From the NCBI RefSeq assembly GCF_000300995.1, contig NZ_AMRJ01000010.1, forward strand, positions 1 to 64,000: DNA of 64,000 nt. The letters run 5' to 3'. This DNA comes from Alcanivorax hongdengensis A-11-3. GTDB taxonomy: Bacteria; Pseudomonadota; Gammaproteobacteria; Pseudomonadales; Alcanivoracaceae. Position 1 is the first letter of the stretch. Every line of letters begins with the position of its first letter. The translations under genes were made by a program, and so were the position numbers. This document shows, piece by piece, positions 9,450 through 18,832 of the stretch. The notes beneath the pieces were generated by a model. It did not search any database. It was not told where the DNA came from and saw only the letters and a list, made by a program, of their open reading frames with translations.

Positions 9450-10844
9450 ATGGGCAAGGCGTCCACGGCGGTGGAGCATTCACAGTTGTCACTGATCGCC
9501 GATGGCGAGCAGGCGTTCCGGTTGCGCGCGGCCACCGCGCGGCTGGCGCGGCGCACGCTGGATGTGCAGTACTACATCTGGGATGACGACACCACCGCCA
9601 AGCTGCTCACCTATCGTCTGCTGGAGGCGGCCCGCCGGGGCGTGCGGGTACGCATGCTGCTGGACCATGCCAATCAGCTGGGCCGGGATGTGAAGTGGGC
9701 GGCGCTCAACAGCCACCCGAATATCGAAGTGCGGCTGTTCAATCCCTTTCGCGGCCGCTACAAGCATTTTCTGCAATGGCTCTACAATGTGCCGCAGCTC
9801 AACCACCGCATGCACAACAAGGCCTGGATCATGGATGGCGAGTGCGCCTTGGTGGGCGGACGCAACATTGCCGACCATTACTTCGGCGTTAACGCGGCCA
9901 CCAACTTTCGCGATCTGGATCTGTATGCCCGCGGCCCGGTGGTCACCGATACCCTGCAGGCGTTCGATGCCTACTGGCACAGTGATCTGGCCGTGCCCCT
10001 GAAAACCTACCGCCCACGTACCGAGCAGAGCGCCGAGAATATCTGGCAATGGCTGAGTCAGTGGCGCGATACCCTGCAGGGTTATCCGTACCTGTTTCAG
10101 CAGGGTGAGGAGTTCTTTGCCGCCATGCTGGCCGAAGAGAATGCCCGCTCGGTGAGCGCCCCGGCGGTGGTGCTGTTCGATGGCCCGGAAAAGGCCAGTG
10201 GAGTACGGCAGACGCTGATGGGTGCACAGCTGGCCGCTTTGCTGGGTCGCCGCCGCCACCGGGAGGTGCTGATCGAAGCCAGCTACTTTATTCCCGGGCA
10301 GGATTTCGTCGCCGAACTGGGCCGCCTGCATGCCGATGGCAGCCGGGTGGCGGTGCTCACCAACAGCCTGGCCACCAATGACGTGGTTGCCGCCCACGCC
10401 GCCTATGGTCGCTACCGTCGCGCCCTGCTGGCGGCCGGGGTGGAGCTGCACGAACTGCAACCCAATGCCCGCGCCATGCGCCGGCAGAGTCACCTGTTCA
10501 AGGGCCGTTCCCGGGCCAGCCTGCATACCAAGGCCATGGTGCTTGATCGCCGCGAAGTGTTTGTCGGTTCGTTCAACATGGACCCGCGTTCTCTGCACCT
10601 GAACACGGAAATGGGCTACTACGTGGTGTCCGAGGCATTGGGTGAGCAACTGGCCGCCTTTGTGGAAGAGGGCCTGGCGCCGGATAACAGCTATCGCCTG
10701 GAAAAGGGCCGTGGCGGATTGCGTTGGGCCGCCGGTGGCATGCAGGGCAAACCGGTGGTGCTCGATCGTGAGCCGCGGGTGTCGCCGTGGCGACGGCTAC
10801 TGGCCATGTTGCTGTCGGTTTTGCCCATTGAGCGCCTGCTCTAG
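9450..10844 (+). CDS. Phospholipase D family protein, cardiolipin synthase (ClsC-like)
   Basis: This 464-aa protein has two HKD phospholipase D motifs: H122-x-K124-x4-D129 followed by GGRN, and H359-x-K361-x4-D366 followed by GSFNMDPRS. The paired motifs and the GGRNIADHYF segment are typical of bacterial ClsC-like cardiolipin synthases, which join phosphatidyl groups between phospholipids. There is no strong N-terminal membrane pair as in ClsA; a short hydrophobic stretch sits at the extreme C-terminus (LLAMLLSVLPIERLL). The ATG is preceded by GGGAGAGA. A thioesterase gene follows after 44 bases on the same strand, so the two may be co-transcribed. The preceding 209 bases (9241-9449) are a divergent promoter region with no gene. 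Confidence 0.85.
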   Translation: MGKASTAVEHSQLSLIADGEQAFRLRAATARLARRTLDVQYYIWDDDTTAKLLTYRLLEAARRGVRVRMLLDHANQLGRDVKWAALNSHPNIEVRLFNPFRGRYKHFLQWLYNVPQLNHRMHNKAWIMDGECALVGGRNIADHYFGVNAATNFRDLDLYARGPVVTDTLQAFDAYWHSDLAVPLKTYRPRTEQSAENIWQWLSQWRDTLQGYPYLFQQGEEFFAAMLAEENARSVSAPAVVLFDGPEKASGVRQTLMGAQLAALLGRRRHREVLIEASYFIPGQDFVAELGRLHADGSRVAVLTNSLATNDVVAAHAAYGRYRRALLAAGVELHELQPNARAMRRQSHLFKGRSRASLHTKAMVLDRREVFVGSFNMDPRSLHLNTEMGYYVVSEALGEQLAAFVEEGLAPDNSYRLEKGRGGLRWAAGGMQGKPVVLDREPRVSPWRRLLAMLLSVLPIERLL

Positions 10845-10888
10845 GACCGGCATGCTCGACAGTCCCCCCAAACACGCTGGAGAAACCC

Positions 10889-11332
10889 ATGCCTGAGCCG
10901 TTCTGTTTTCGTTTTCGCGTACGCTACAACGAGTGTGATGCACAGCAGGTGGTGTTCAATGCCCGCTACGGGGATTACGTGGATATCGCCATGACCGAGT
11001 TCATGCGTGCCCTGGGGCGGGACTACAAACAGTTGCTGGCGGCGGGGCTGGATAACCAGGTGGTGAAGCTGACCACCGAGTGGCAATCCCCGGCGCGTTT
11101 TGATGACGTGCTGGATGTGTTCGTGTCACTGCAGCAGCTGGGCAATACCTCCTTCACCCTGCAGGCCGATATTCGGCACGCCGATGACGGTTCCCCGGTT
11201 GCCCGCTCGCAGGCGGTCTATGTGATGATGACCACCGAGCCGTTCGAGAAAACCCCGGTGCCCGATGACCTGCGTGCCTTGCTGCAGGCCGGGGCGCCGG
11301 GGGTGGTGATTGATCAGAGCGGTCGGGGCTAA
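10889..11332 (+). CDS. Hotdog-fold acyl-CoA thioesterase (4HBT/YbgC-like)
   Basis: A 147-aa single hotdog-domain thioesterase. The N-terminal signature RVRYNECDAQQVVFNARYGDY matches the YbgC/4-hydroxybenzoyl-CoA thioesterase group, in which the aspartate (here in ECDAQ, about D18) is catalytic and faces the bound acyl-CoA. It would hydrolyse acyl-CoA thioesters in the cytoplasm; chain-length preference cannot be told. The start has GGAG eight bases upstream. It follows the phospholipase D gene by 44 bases, which suggests a lipid-related role for both. A convergent oxidoreductase gene ends 36 bases downstream. Confidence 0.82.
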   Translation: MPEPFCFRFRVRYNECDAQQVVFNARYGDYVDIAMTEFMRALGRDYKQLLAAGLDNQVVKLTTEWQSPARFDDVLDVFVSLQQLGNTSFTLQADIRHADDGSPVARSQAVYVMMTTEPFEKTPVPDDLRALLQAGAPGVVIDQSGRG

Positions 11333-11368
11333 CCTCAATCCATCCAGAGGACGCCTGCGGTGCCCTTA

Positions 11369-12349
11369 TCAGTCGCCGGCCACGTCCAGTACCACCTTGC
11401 CCTTGGCGGTACGTGAGGTGAGTGCGGCCAGGGCCTGCTCATAATCCTCGAACTTGAACACCTGGCTGATGCGCGGCTGGATCTTGCCCTGGTTGAACAG
11501 CTGCATCAGTTCCATGATGTTCTGCATGTTGGTCTGCGGCTCATGCTGGGTGAAGGCGCCCCAGAACACCCCGACGATGGAGCAGCCTTTCAGCAGCGCC
11601 AGGTTGGCGGGGATTTTCGGGATGTCGCCGGCGGCAAAGCCGACAATCAGCAGCCGGCCGTTCCAGGCCATGTTGCGGATGGCGGCTTCGGTGAACTTGT
11701 CGCCCACCGGGTCGTAGATCACGTCCACGCCTTTCGGGTAACGCTGCTTGAGGGCGTCTTTCAGGTCGTCTTCGGCGTAGTTGATCAGGTCGTCGGCGCC
11801 GGCTTCTTTGGCCACGGCCAGCTTCTCTTCGCTGCTGGCGGCGGCGATCACGGTGGCGCCCATGGCCTTGCCCAGTTCCACCGCGGCCAGGCCCACACCG
11901 CCGCTGGCGCCCAGCACCAGCAGGGTTTCGCCGGGCTGGATGTTGGCGCGCTGCTTGAGGGCGTGGTAGCTGGTGCCGTAGACCATGGAGAAGGCGGCGG
12001 CGGTGTGGTCATCCATGCCGTCGGGGACCGGAATCAGCTGGGTTTCCGGCACCAGAATTTCTTCGGCAAAGGCGCCGTAGCCGGTCAGGCCCATGACCCG
12101 CTGGCCGGGCTTGAAGCGTTGCACGCCGTCGCCCACTTCGAGCACTTCCCCGGCCATTTCGCCGCCCGGTGAAAATGGCATCTGTGGTTTGATCTGGTAC
12201 TTGCCTTCGATGATCAGGGTGTCCGGAAAGTTGAGGCCGGCGGCCTTGACGCGGACCTTGACCTGGCCCTTGCCCGGTTGCGGGGACGCAATGTCCTCGA
12301 TGACCAGCTTGTCCGCCGGGCCCAGTTCCTTGCAGAGAATGGCGCGCAT
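11369..12349 (-). CDS. NADPH:quinone oxidoreductase, zinc-independent MDR family
   Basis: A 326-aa medium-chain dehydrogenase/reductase. The N-terminal GroES-like domain has AAGLNFPDTL and PFSPGGEMAGEV. The Rossmann domain begins near residue 140 with LGASGGVGLAAVELGKAMG, the nucleotide-binding loop. There is no catalytic-zinc cysteine/histidine set, as in quinone oxidoreductase (QOR) members. The expected activity is NADPH-dependent reduction of quinones or other electrophilic carbonyls. The ATG follows GGGAGAG. The upstream 266-base gap (12350-12615) has no gene but carries a REP-like hairpin at 12514-12543. Confidence 0.85.
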   Translation of the reverse strand: MRAILCKELGPADKLVIEDIASPQPGKGQVKVRVKAAGLNFPDTLIIEGKYQIKPQMPFSPGGEMAGEVLEVGDGVQRFKPGQRVMGLTGYGAFAEEILVPETQLIPVPDGMDDHTAAAFSMVYGTSYHALKQRANIQPGETLLVLGASGGVGLAAVELGKAMGATVIAAASSEEKLAVAKEAGADDLINYAEDDLKDALKQRYPKGVDVIYDPVGDKFTEAAIRNMAWNGRLLIVGFAAGDIPKIPANLALLKGCSIVGVFWGAFTQHEPQTNMQNIMELMQLFNQGKIQPRISQVFKFEDYEQALAALTSRTAKGKVVLDVAGD

Positions 12350-12513
12350 GGGTGTCGCTCTCCCGAAAAATATCGTTATAAGGTGCTGACGAAACGCTAA
12401 CGCCGGGCCGGCAATTAAACAAATGCATGCTGCTCATCCCGTTAGATAAGTTGTATGCATGCATGAAAAGGGGGGATCGGTGCGTCTTGATGTCGCCGTT
12501 GGCTGTCGACGCC

Positions 12514-12543
12514 GTAGGAGTTCGCGTGCAAGCACGCTCCCAC
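12514..12543. repeat. REP-like hairpin, family A copy 1
   Basis: An imperfect palindrome running from GTAGGAG to CTCCCAC with the inner self-complementary core GCGTGC-AA-GCACGC. The same core with CTCCCAC recurs at 16027-16050, and a related form with a different core makes an inverted pair at 58437-58501. This is the layout of repetitive extragenic palindromes. Confidence 0.6.
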
Positions 12544-12615
12544 GAGGTGCCCAAAATAGCGGAACAGCAAGGAAGGCAGAAAAGGGCGGGCCTGGAGGCC
12601 CGCCCGGGGGAGGGA

Positions 12616-15600
12616 TCAGCGGTGGCCGGTGAACTCCACCACCTGCTGGAAGGTGGGCCGGTTCTGCCAGTCGATGGCCGGCACCGAAGACAGGCCGATG
12701 GCCCGGTGCTGGATCTGATCCTGGCTCTCGTCCACTTGCCAGCTGTCCATGCTGGCGATGCCGCCGAGCTGGTCGATGGCCTGGTTGAGGCTGTCGGCCA
12801 GGGCCTGACGGCAGGTCTGCGCGTCGTCACTGTTGGCACAGCGCAGTGCCCGGTAGGGGTGCTGGCTGGTGCCCAGCGCCTGGTCCAGTACCCGTTGCAG
12901 GTAGCCGTAGTCGCCGCTCTGGTAGGCGGAGCCCTGGGCGGACGGTTTGTTGTCGCGGCCCATCAGTGTCAGGTTCTTGCCATCCACATCTTCCATGGCG
13001 GTGACCTGGGGCAGCAGGGCGTCGATCATCAGCGGGTACCAGGCATTCATCAGGGCCACGGCGCTTTCGTCGTCGTAGTCACCGGACTGGTCCCGGTCGC
13101 GGCGCTGGGCGCCGTCGAGCACCCAGTTCTTGAGCAGGGTCACGGCACTGTCCTGGTCGCCGGTGAGCGGTGCGGTGTCCAGCAGCGCCAGGGCGCTGGG
13201 CAGCACTTCCTGGCCGCGCAGGTCCACATGGGCCGCATCGCCCATGGCCTCTACCATGTTGGCGCGGGTCACGCTGCCCTGTTCCACCAGTTTGCGAAGG
13301 CGTACCTCCAGCATGTCGTTACGATGCACCGGGCCATAGCTGGCATTGGCGTCGGCGGCCCACCAGTCCCGGGCCGGGCGGTTGTTCCAGCTGGCCAGGT
13401 AGCCACGCGGCGGGTTGCTCTCATGGGGATGCGCGTCCTGGCCGATGAAGCCCTGCCAGTCGTACTGACCGTTACCCCAGCTGGGCAGCTCCGGGTCCAC
13501 GCCGGGGCTGCGTTGCGGGTAGAGTCCGGAGTGGAAGTAGGCGATATCGCGATCATCGATATAGAACCAGTTGAAACTGCCGGTGGTGCTGTTGAAGGTG
13601 TCGTAGAAGCTCTGCACGTCATGCGGGTCGTTACGGGTGGCCTGCATGAAGGGCAGGGCGGTATCCAGCTCGGCGAAGTAGGTGCTGCGCTGGCGGGTCA
13701 GCGCCACCGGCTGGCCGTTGACGGTGGCGTAGCCGATCACCGGGCCGTACTCCTCGGTGCGAATGGCGCGCCGGTGCACCGCATAGTTCTGGCCGATGCT
13801 GGACGGGTCGTCGGTGGGCACCGCCAGGTTCCAGCGCGCCGCCCATTGCTGGTCGATCACGTCGAAGGCCTTGCAACCGCCCTGGTAGAGGTAGCCGCCG
13901 GCGCCGGTGCTGTCATCGTCCAGGCTGCACAGGCGCACCACGCGTACATCACTCAAATCGGAGCTGCCGGAGGTGGCGCTCCAGGCGAAGTCCGGGCCAT
14001 GGCCGATCACCACATAGGGCAGCCCGGTGAAGGTCATGCCGCGGGTATGGATGTCGCCGCCGTTGACTGACATTTCCAGCAGCAGCTGCGGTTCGAAGTA
14101 CCCGGTCTGCGGGCCGAACACGGCAATCGGCTGGCCGCTGGCGGTGTGCTCCGCGTTGATCAGCAGGGCGTTGGACATGGTCGGCGGGAAGCGGTGACGC
14201 AGGCCGGCCAGACCCTTCTCCAGGCTGGCCAGGCGCTGTTCCACCTGCTGGCGCTGGTCCGGGGTCAGTGACGACGCGCCGGGCAGGCGGGGGCTGATGG
14301 CCTCGGGTTGCGGTTGCCACAGACGGTCCATGGCGATGCGCAGGGCAGCCCAGTCGCTACGCAGCTGCTGGCCGTCATCGTCCAGGAACGACAGCGACAG
14401 CACGCCACTGAGAATATCCTGCACATTGTCCAGCAGGCCGCCGACCACGCCGGTGCCCGGCAGCGCCGGCAGGTTGCCACCGGTTTCCGGGCAGCTGGCC
14501 TGGCCGGGCCGGCCGCAGGGCTCGGTGGTCAGGGCTTCGTAGGGCTGGTAGCTGCCGGCATCGAACATCACCGCGCCGGGGAAGCGGCTGCTGAGCTCGC
14601 CGGATAGCGGGCACAGGTCATCCGGCAGGCTCGGCGGGGACTGGGTGGCGAACGACAGCGCCGTGGTCACGGTGGAATCCGCGTCGGTGCCGTGGCGCAG
14701 GTCGTGCCACAGGTCGCAGGCGGCCTGGTCGCTGCCGGTCTGCTCGCGCAGGGCCTGCAGTAACAGCACGTTCTTCTGCTCGTCACCGCCGCCGCCGGCG
14801 AAGATGCCCTGGATCAGAGTGGCGATGGCGACCACATCCTCGATCTTGAACGGCTCCAGCTGCACGCCGAGACCCACGTATTCGATGGGGACCTGCAGCA
14901 GGCCCGCCTGGGCGTCGGCCACGTACTTGTTGAGGCCGGCCACATAGTCGGTGGCGTCCTGATAGACCTGGGCGCCGTCGTCACCGAAGCGGCCCACGGT
15001 CTCGGCGATCTGCCGGGTCAGGTCCTCTTCCCGGTAGGGGGCGTTCTCGGCGATATCCTTGTCGAAGGAAAAGTCCGCCGGGCCAAGGAACCTGGACAGC
15101 TGGCCACGGCCGGCCCGGCGCAACACATCGAGCAGGAACAGGCGGTCGGCGGCGGTGGCATAGCCGGTGCCGAACAGGGCGTCGCGGCGGCTGTCGCCGA
15201 AGATGTGCGGCACGCCGAAGTTGTCACGCTTGATGTCCACCTGATAGTTGCCGCTGGTGATGGTGGTTTCGCTTTCCCAGTTGCCGGCATCCGGGCCCAG
15301 CAGCGGGGCCGGTTTGAAGTAGTGGGTGAGCTGGTCGTCGGTGAGGCCCGGCTGGCTGTGCGACAGGGCATCGTAGATCGGCAGCTGGTCGTCGAAATGC
15401 GGTTCCTTGGTGAGCGCCGGCACCAGGCCGGTTTCCGCCACCAGATCATTGAGCAGGGTATTGATCAGATCGCCCAGGCCGGGGATGTCCTGGGTCAGGT
15501 TGCCGAGCCCGCCGCCATCGTCCTGGCCGGGCGGCAGAATATTGAGCACCGGGCCGTAGTCGGCGTAGGGCGCGGTCACCGCCGACGGGCGCGGCGCCGG

Positions 15601-15753
15601 TTCCGTGGGCGTGACCGGGTCCGGCTGGTTGGGTGTCGGGGTCGGTGTGGAGGCGGCCGGGCTGCTGCCGCCACCGCCGCCGCCGCAGGCGGTCAGCAGG
15701 CCGGCGGTGAACAGCGCGGCTGCCAGCCGATTCAGGGAATGACCGGATTTCAT
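12616..15753 (-). CDS. Penicillin acylase family lipoprotein (Ntn hydrolase)
   Basis: A 1045-aa exported penicillin-amidase-family protein. The signal peptide ends in lipobox LLTAC (C23), followed by polyglycine and a Ser/Pro/Thr linker to about residue 60. Residues about 150-500 are the alpha-chain region (NFGVPHIFGDSRRDALFGTGYATAADRLFLLD is typical). The N-terminal nucleophile of the beta chain is predicted to be S527 in MSNALLIN, followed by GPQTGYFEPQ, which resembles the E. coli penicillin G acylase beta-chain start. Autocatalytic cleavage before S527 would remove a linker. Relatives cleave amide bonds of acylated amino compounds, including acyl-homoserine lactones; the substrate here is unknown. 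The ATG at 15753 follows GGAGGG. No operon partner is visible. Confidence 0.88.
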   Translation of the reverse strand: MKSGHSLNRLAAALFTAGLLTACGGGGGGSSPAASTPTPTPNQPDPVTPTEPAPRPSAVTAPYADYGPVLNILPPGQDDGGGLGNLTQDIPGLGDLINTLLNDLVAETGLVPALTKEPHFDDQLPIYDALSHSQPGLTDDQLTHYFKPAPLLGPDAGNWESETTITSGNYQVDIKRDNFGVPHIFGDSRRDALFGTGYATAADRLFLLDVLRRAGRGQLSRFLGPADFSFDKDIAENAPYREEDLTRQIAETVGRFGDDGAQVYQDATDYVAGLNKYVADAQAGLLQVPIEYVGLGVQLEPFKIEDVVAIATLIQGIFAGGGGDEQKNVLLLQALREQTGSDQAACDLWHDLRHGTDADSTVTTALSFATQSPPSLPDDLCPLSGELSSRFPGAVMFDAGSYQPYEALTTEPCGRPGQASCPETGGNLPALPGTGVVGGLLDNVQDILSGVLSLSFLDDDGQQLRSDWAALRIAMDRLWQPQPEAISPRLPGASSLTPDQRQQVEQRLASLEKGLAGLRHRFPPTMSNALLINAEHTASGQPIAVFGPQTGYFEPQLLLEMSVNGGDIHTRGMTFTGLPYVVIGHGPDFAWSATSGSSDLSDVRVVRLCSLDDDSTGAGGYLYQGGCKAFDVIDQQWAARWNLAVPTDDPSSIGQNYAVHRRAIRTEEYGPVIGYATVNGQPVALTRQRSTYFAELDTALPFMQATRNDPHDVQSFYDTFNSTTGSFNWFYIDDRDIAYFHSGLYPQRSPGVDPELPSWGNGQYDWQGFIGQDAHPHESNPPRGYLASWNNRPARDWWAADANASYGPVHRNDMLEVRLRKLVEQGSVTRANMVEAMGDAAHVDLRGQEVLPSALALLDTAPLTGDQDSAVTLLKNWVLDGAQRRDRDQSGDYDDESAVALMNAWYPLMIDALLPQVTAMEDVDGKNLTLMGRDNKPSAQGSAYQSGDYGYLQRVLDQALGTSQHPYRALRCANSDDAQTCRQALADSLNQAIDQLGGIASMDSWQVDESQDQIQHRAIGLSSVPAIDWQNRPTFQQVVEFTGHR

Positions 15754-16107
15754 GAGTACCCTCCGAGAGTGCATTGTTGTTTTGGGCCCCGGGTCGGATG
15801 TGGAAGGCCGGGGCGGACGTAGCGTTTATGTACGTTCGTCCCAGAGTGGCACGGGGCTCCCGTGCGAGGGAGGGCAGGCAACAAAACAGAAAGAAAATAC
15901 AACGGCGCAACAAAACTGTTGCACTGTGTAATGTTGTGCGGTGAAGGGTTGTGCGGTGAAGAAAGGTTTGACGGGCCTGTTTGGCGCCGCCCCGCAGGAG
16001 CGGGCTGGCAAGCAAAGGGGGGAGGGATTCGCGTGCAAGCACGCTCCCACAGGGCGCCGACAGGCCACGGGAAAATTCAGCCTGCCGGGGGCGGGAGCCT
16101 CTGCTCC
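15754..16107. other. Intergenic region without a supported gene; holds a REP-like repeat
   Basis: A 354-base gap between the start of the penicillin acylase gene and the end of the MerR gene, both on the minus strand. It contains a REP-like hairpin (16027-16050) preceded by a related GC-rich piece (about 15994-16013), plus an AT-rich stretch around 15880-15930 that may hold the acylase promoter. I see no coding frame worth calling. Confidence 0.5.
16027..16050. repeat. REP-like hairpin, family A copy 2
   Basis: It shares the 20-base core TTCGCGTGCAAGCACGCTCC plus CAC with the copy at 12514-12543. It sits in the gap upstream of the penicillin acylase gene, so the two copies flank that gene. 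Confidence 0.6.
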
Positions 16108-16956
16108 CTAGTCGTGGGTTTCTTCGATGTGGGCCAGCACGTTGGCCAGCCGATCCACCAGGATCTTGTTGATGCTCTTTTCCAGCACGCGGCCCAGCTC
16201 GTCGCTGACCACGGCGTCGGCCAGCGGCCGGATGCGGGTGATGAAGTCGGCCAGCTTGGGCACGTCTTCGCCTTCCGGCAGGGCGTCGTCACCGTACTTT
16301 TCGTCCACCAGGTGGTGGATGATCATGCCGATGAAACGATCGGCCAGCTTGTCCACTTCCTCGCGCACCAGCGACACATGGGTGAGTACCGCATCCAGTG
16401 GCACACCGGCTTCGGTCAGTTCCTTGCCGGCGTTGTAGATCCGCGGGAACGGAATGCGCAGGCGCATGCCTTCGGGAATGATGTAGCCCAGCTTGACGGC
16501 CTTGGTCATCACCTCCGGGGTGATGTCGTCGCCGAAGTCGTCGATCAGATCCTGGTAGTCCAGGTAGGAGGGGACGCTGGGGTTTTGCCAGGAGGTGACC
16601 GCCACTTCCAGGCCGAGAATATCGTTGAGCTCGCGGCCCTGTTCCCAGGCGCTGAGCAGGTCGCGGATATTGTTGAGCGTGTAACCCCGTTCCAGCAGGG
16701 CGCCGATGATCTTCAGGCGTGCCAGATGCACATCGGTGTAGATGCCGGTGCGGCCGCGCTTTTCCGGCGGCGGCAGGATATCGCGGTCCTGGTAGGCACG
16801 CACGTTACGCACCGTGGAGCCGGCTTCGCGGGCCAGCTCGTCGATGGTGAATTCCTTGTGCTTGCCGGTGTCGTCCGCGGCGCTTTGGGCGACCGGCTGC
16901 GTGTACTTTTTCAAGGTACGCAACAGGGCGGCGGGATTACGTTCGCTGGATTTCAT
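16108..16956 (-). CDS. MerR-family transcriptional regulator
   Basis: A 282-aa regulator. After an extended N-terminus (about 35 residues), the MerR winged helix-turn-helix spans about residues 36-105: FTIDELAREAGSTVRNVRAYQDRDILPPPEKRGRTGIY, then a helix with LLERGYTLNNIRDLLSAWEQG. The C-terminal 150 residues form a helical ligand or dimerisation domain without cysteine clusters, so it is not a metal-responsive MerR. Similar proteins often sit near fatty-acid or alkane metabolism genes; the effector here is unknown. It lies downstream of the EphD-like gene on the same strand (gap 110 bases), which may be its target. Confidence 0.82.
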   Translation of the reverse strand: MKSSERNPAALLRTLKKYTQPVAQSAADDTGKHKEFTIDELAREAGSTVRNVRAYQDRDILPPPEKRGRTGIYTDVHLARLKIIGALLERGYTLNNIRDLLSAWEQGRELNDILGLEVAVTSWQNPSVPSYLDYQDLIDDFGDDITPEVMTKAVKLGYIIPEGMRLRIPFPRIYNAGKELTEAGVPLDAVLTHVSLVREEVDKLADRFIGMIIHHLVDEKYGDDALPEGEDVPKLADFITRIRPLADAVVSDELGRVLEKSINKILVDRLANVLAHIEETHD

Positions 16957-17066
16957 GAGGGCGATGATAGCCCGCTTTCCCGGCGGGTGCTACAGCCCGG
17001 AGTATTAGCGGCACACAGGGTGTGCCGCGCGTCACGCTGAGGGGCAGAGGGGGGTTGCGCAGCCTG

Positions 17067-18794
17067 CTAACGGCTCAGATCCACCTGGGCCAGGTTGCGG
17101 GCCAGGCCCGGGGCAAAACGGCCCAGCCACTGCATACCCACCGCTTCCGGGCTGACCGGCGCCACCGCACGGTTGTCTTCCACCGCCTCGATGATGGCCG
17201 CGGCCACCCGGTCCGGGGTGTAGGCGCGGCGATGGTAGAGGCGCTGGGCATTGTCGCGCAGGCGTTCCTGCTCGTCGTCGTCCACGCCCACGAAGCGGGT
17301 GCGGCGGGTGATCGGCGTGTCGATTACGCCCGGGCAGATGGCGCTGACGCCGATGCCGTGCTCGGCCAGCTCGGCGCGCAGGCACTCGGTGAACATCAGT
17401 ACCGCGCTCTTGCTGGTGGCATAGGCGGGTAGCATGCGCGAGGGCATGAAGGCCGCCGCCGAGGCCAGGTTGACGATGTGGCCGCCCTTGCCCTGGTCGA
17501 TCATCTGCCGGGAGAACAGCCGGCTGCCGTGGATAACGCCCCACAGATTGACGCCCAGTACCTGCTGCCAGTCCTTCACCGAGGTATCCAGCAGTGACCC
17601 GGACAGACCCACGCCGGCATTGTTGACCAGCACATCCGGGGCGCCCAGTTCCTTGTCCACATAACGGGCCAGCGCTTCCATGGAGCGGCTGCTGCTGACA
17701 TCCGCCTTGCGGCTCAGTGCCAGGCCACCTTCGCGGCGAATCACCTCGGCGGTGGCTTCGGCGGCCTCGGCACTGATGTCGGTACACAGCACCTGGGCGC
17801 CACGGCGGCCGTAGGCCAGGGCGGTTTCCCGGCCGATGCCGGAGCCGGCGCCGGTGATCACCACCAGCCGGCCGCTGTCCTGGCGGCGCGGGCCATTGAG
17901 GCGTGCCCGCTGCAGCGCGCCGCTGGCCGGCTTGCCGTCCACATGGGCGATGAATTCACGGATATGGCGGGCGGTCACGTCCGGGTACTGCAGCAGCGGG
18001 CCCCAGTGACCGGTATTGATTTCCCGGCGCCAGACCTGCTCGGCCCAGCGGGTGACGCTGTCGAGCATGGCCGGGCGCACAAAGTTGTCCTGGCGGGCGA
18101 CGATCTGCTGTACCGGAATGGCGGTGTAGCGCTCGCGCGGGCGCAGCAGGCAGGGCAGCATGTTGGCCCGGTACATGTTGATGCCGTGGGTGCCGTCCTT
18201 GAGCTGGGTGCCGCTGACATCCACGTCCAGTTTTTCGGTGGCACGCAGCAGTCGCGGCCAGGCTTTGGCCAGGCCGGCCTTCCAGGCCAGCGGCGCCCCC
18301 GGCAGGTGAAAGGCGCCGATATACCAGGAGTGGCTGAGCTGGTTGAGCACGGCGCTGGGGCTGCCCTGTTGCTGCATCCACTGGCCGATATGGTCCAGGC
18401 AGGGCCCGGACAGGGTGGTAAAGGAGGCAATGCGGCGGCCGGCGCCGGGCTCGGTGACCGCTTCCCAGCTCTGGATCGAGCCCCAATCGTGGGCCACCAG
18501 ATGCACCGGTTGATCCGGGCTGATTGCATCGATCACCGCAAAGAGGTCGGCACTCAGTTCGCTGAGCCGGTAGGCGGCCTTGCCCGCGGGGGCGGTGGAG
18601 TTGCCGCTGCCGCGCACGTCATAGGCGATCACCCGCATGTCGCGGCTGAGGCGCTCGGCGACCTTTTCCCACACATGGCTGGAATCCGGATAACCATGCA
18701 CCAGCATCACGGTGGGGCTTTTGTCATCGCTCCAGGTTCGTACCGCCAGTTGCACATCATTGCGGCGTACCTGGCTGTCGCGCCATTGCACCAT
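17067..18794 (-). CDS. Bifunctional alpha/beta-hydrolase (epoxide-hydrolase-like) and short-chain dehydrogenase
   Basis: A 575-aa fusion. Residues about 1-290 are an alpha/beta hydrolase with HGYPDSSHVW (oxyanion region) and the nucleophile elbow HDWGS, where aspartate occupies the nucleophile position as in epoxide hydrolases. Residues about 310-575 are a short-chain dehydrogenase with cofactor loop TGAGSGIG, NNAG, and the catalytic Tyr/Lys pair in YATSKSAV. The order matches mycobacterial EphD-type proteins. The two domains may act in sequence on an epoxide/diol or a lipid, but that is inference. The ATG follows GAGG with a six-base spacer. The next gene upstream is the M24-like gene (38-base gap). 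Confidence 0.85.
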   Translation of the reverse strand: MVQWRDSQVRRNDVQLAVRTWSDDKSPTVMLVHGYPDSSHVWEKVAERLSRDMRVIAYDVRGSGNSTAPAGKAAYRLSELSADLFAVIDAISPDQPVHLVAHDWGSIQSWEAVTEPGAGRRIASFTTLSGPCLDHIGQWMQQQGSPSAVLNQLSHSWYIGAFHLPGAPLAWKAGLAKAWPRLLRATEKLDVDVSGTQLKDGTHGINMYRANMLPCLLRPRERYTAIPVQQIVARQDNFVRPAMLDSVTRWAEQVWRREINTGHWGPLLQYPDVTARHIREFIAHVDGKPASGALQRARLNGPRRQDSGRLVVITGAGSGIGRETALAYGRRGAQVLCTDISAEAAEATAEVIRREGGLALSRKADVSSSRSMEALARYVDKELGAPDVLVNNAGVGLSGSLLDTSVKDWQQVLGVNLWGVIHGSRLFSRQMIDQGKGGHIVNLASAAAFMPSRMLPAYATSKSAVLMFTECLRAELAEHGIGVSAICPGVIDTPITRRTRFVGVDDDEQERLRDNAQRLYHRRAYTPDRVAAAIIEAVEDNRAVAPVSPEAVGMQWLGRFAPGLARNLAQVDLSR

Positions 18795-18832
18795 GGAAAA
18801 CCTCTACGGCGTTGTTAAAAGGGCGAGCGGCG

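Noticed and set aside
12427..14070. 547-aa plus-strand frame opposite the penicillin acylase gene
   Set aside because: Antisense shadow without domain features; starts outside the gene but most of its length mirrors it.
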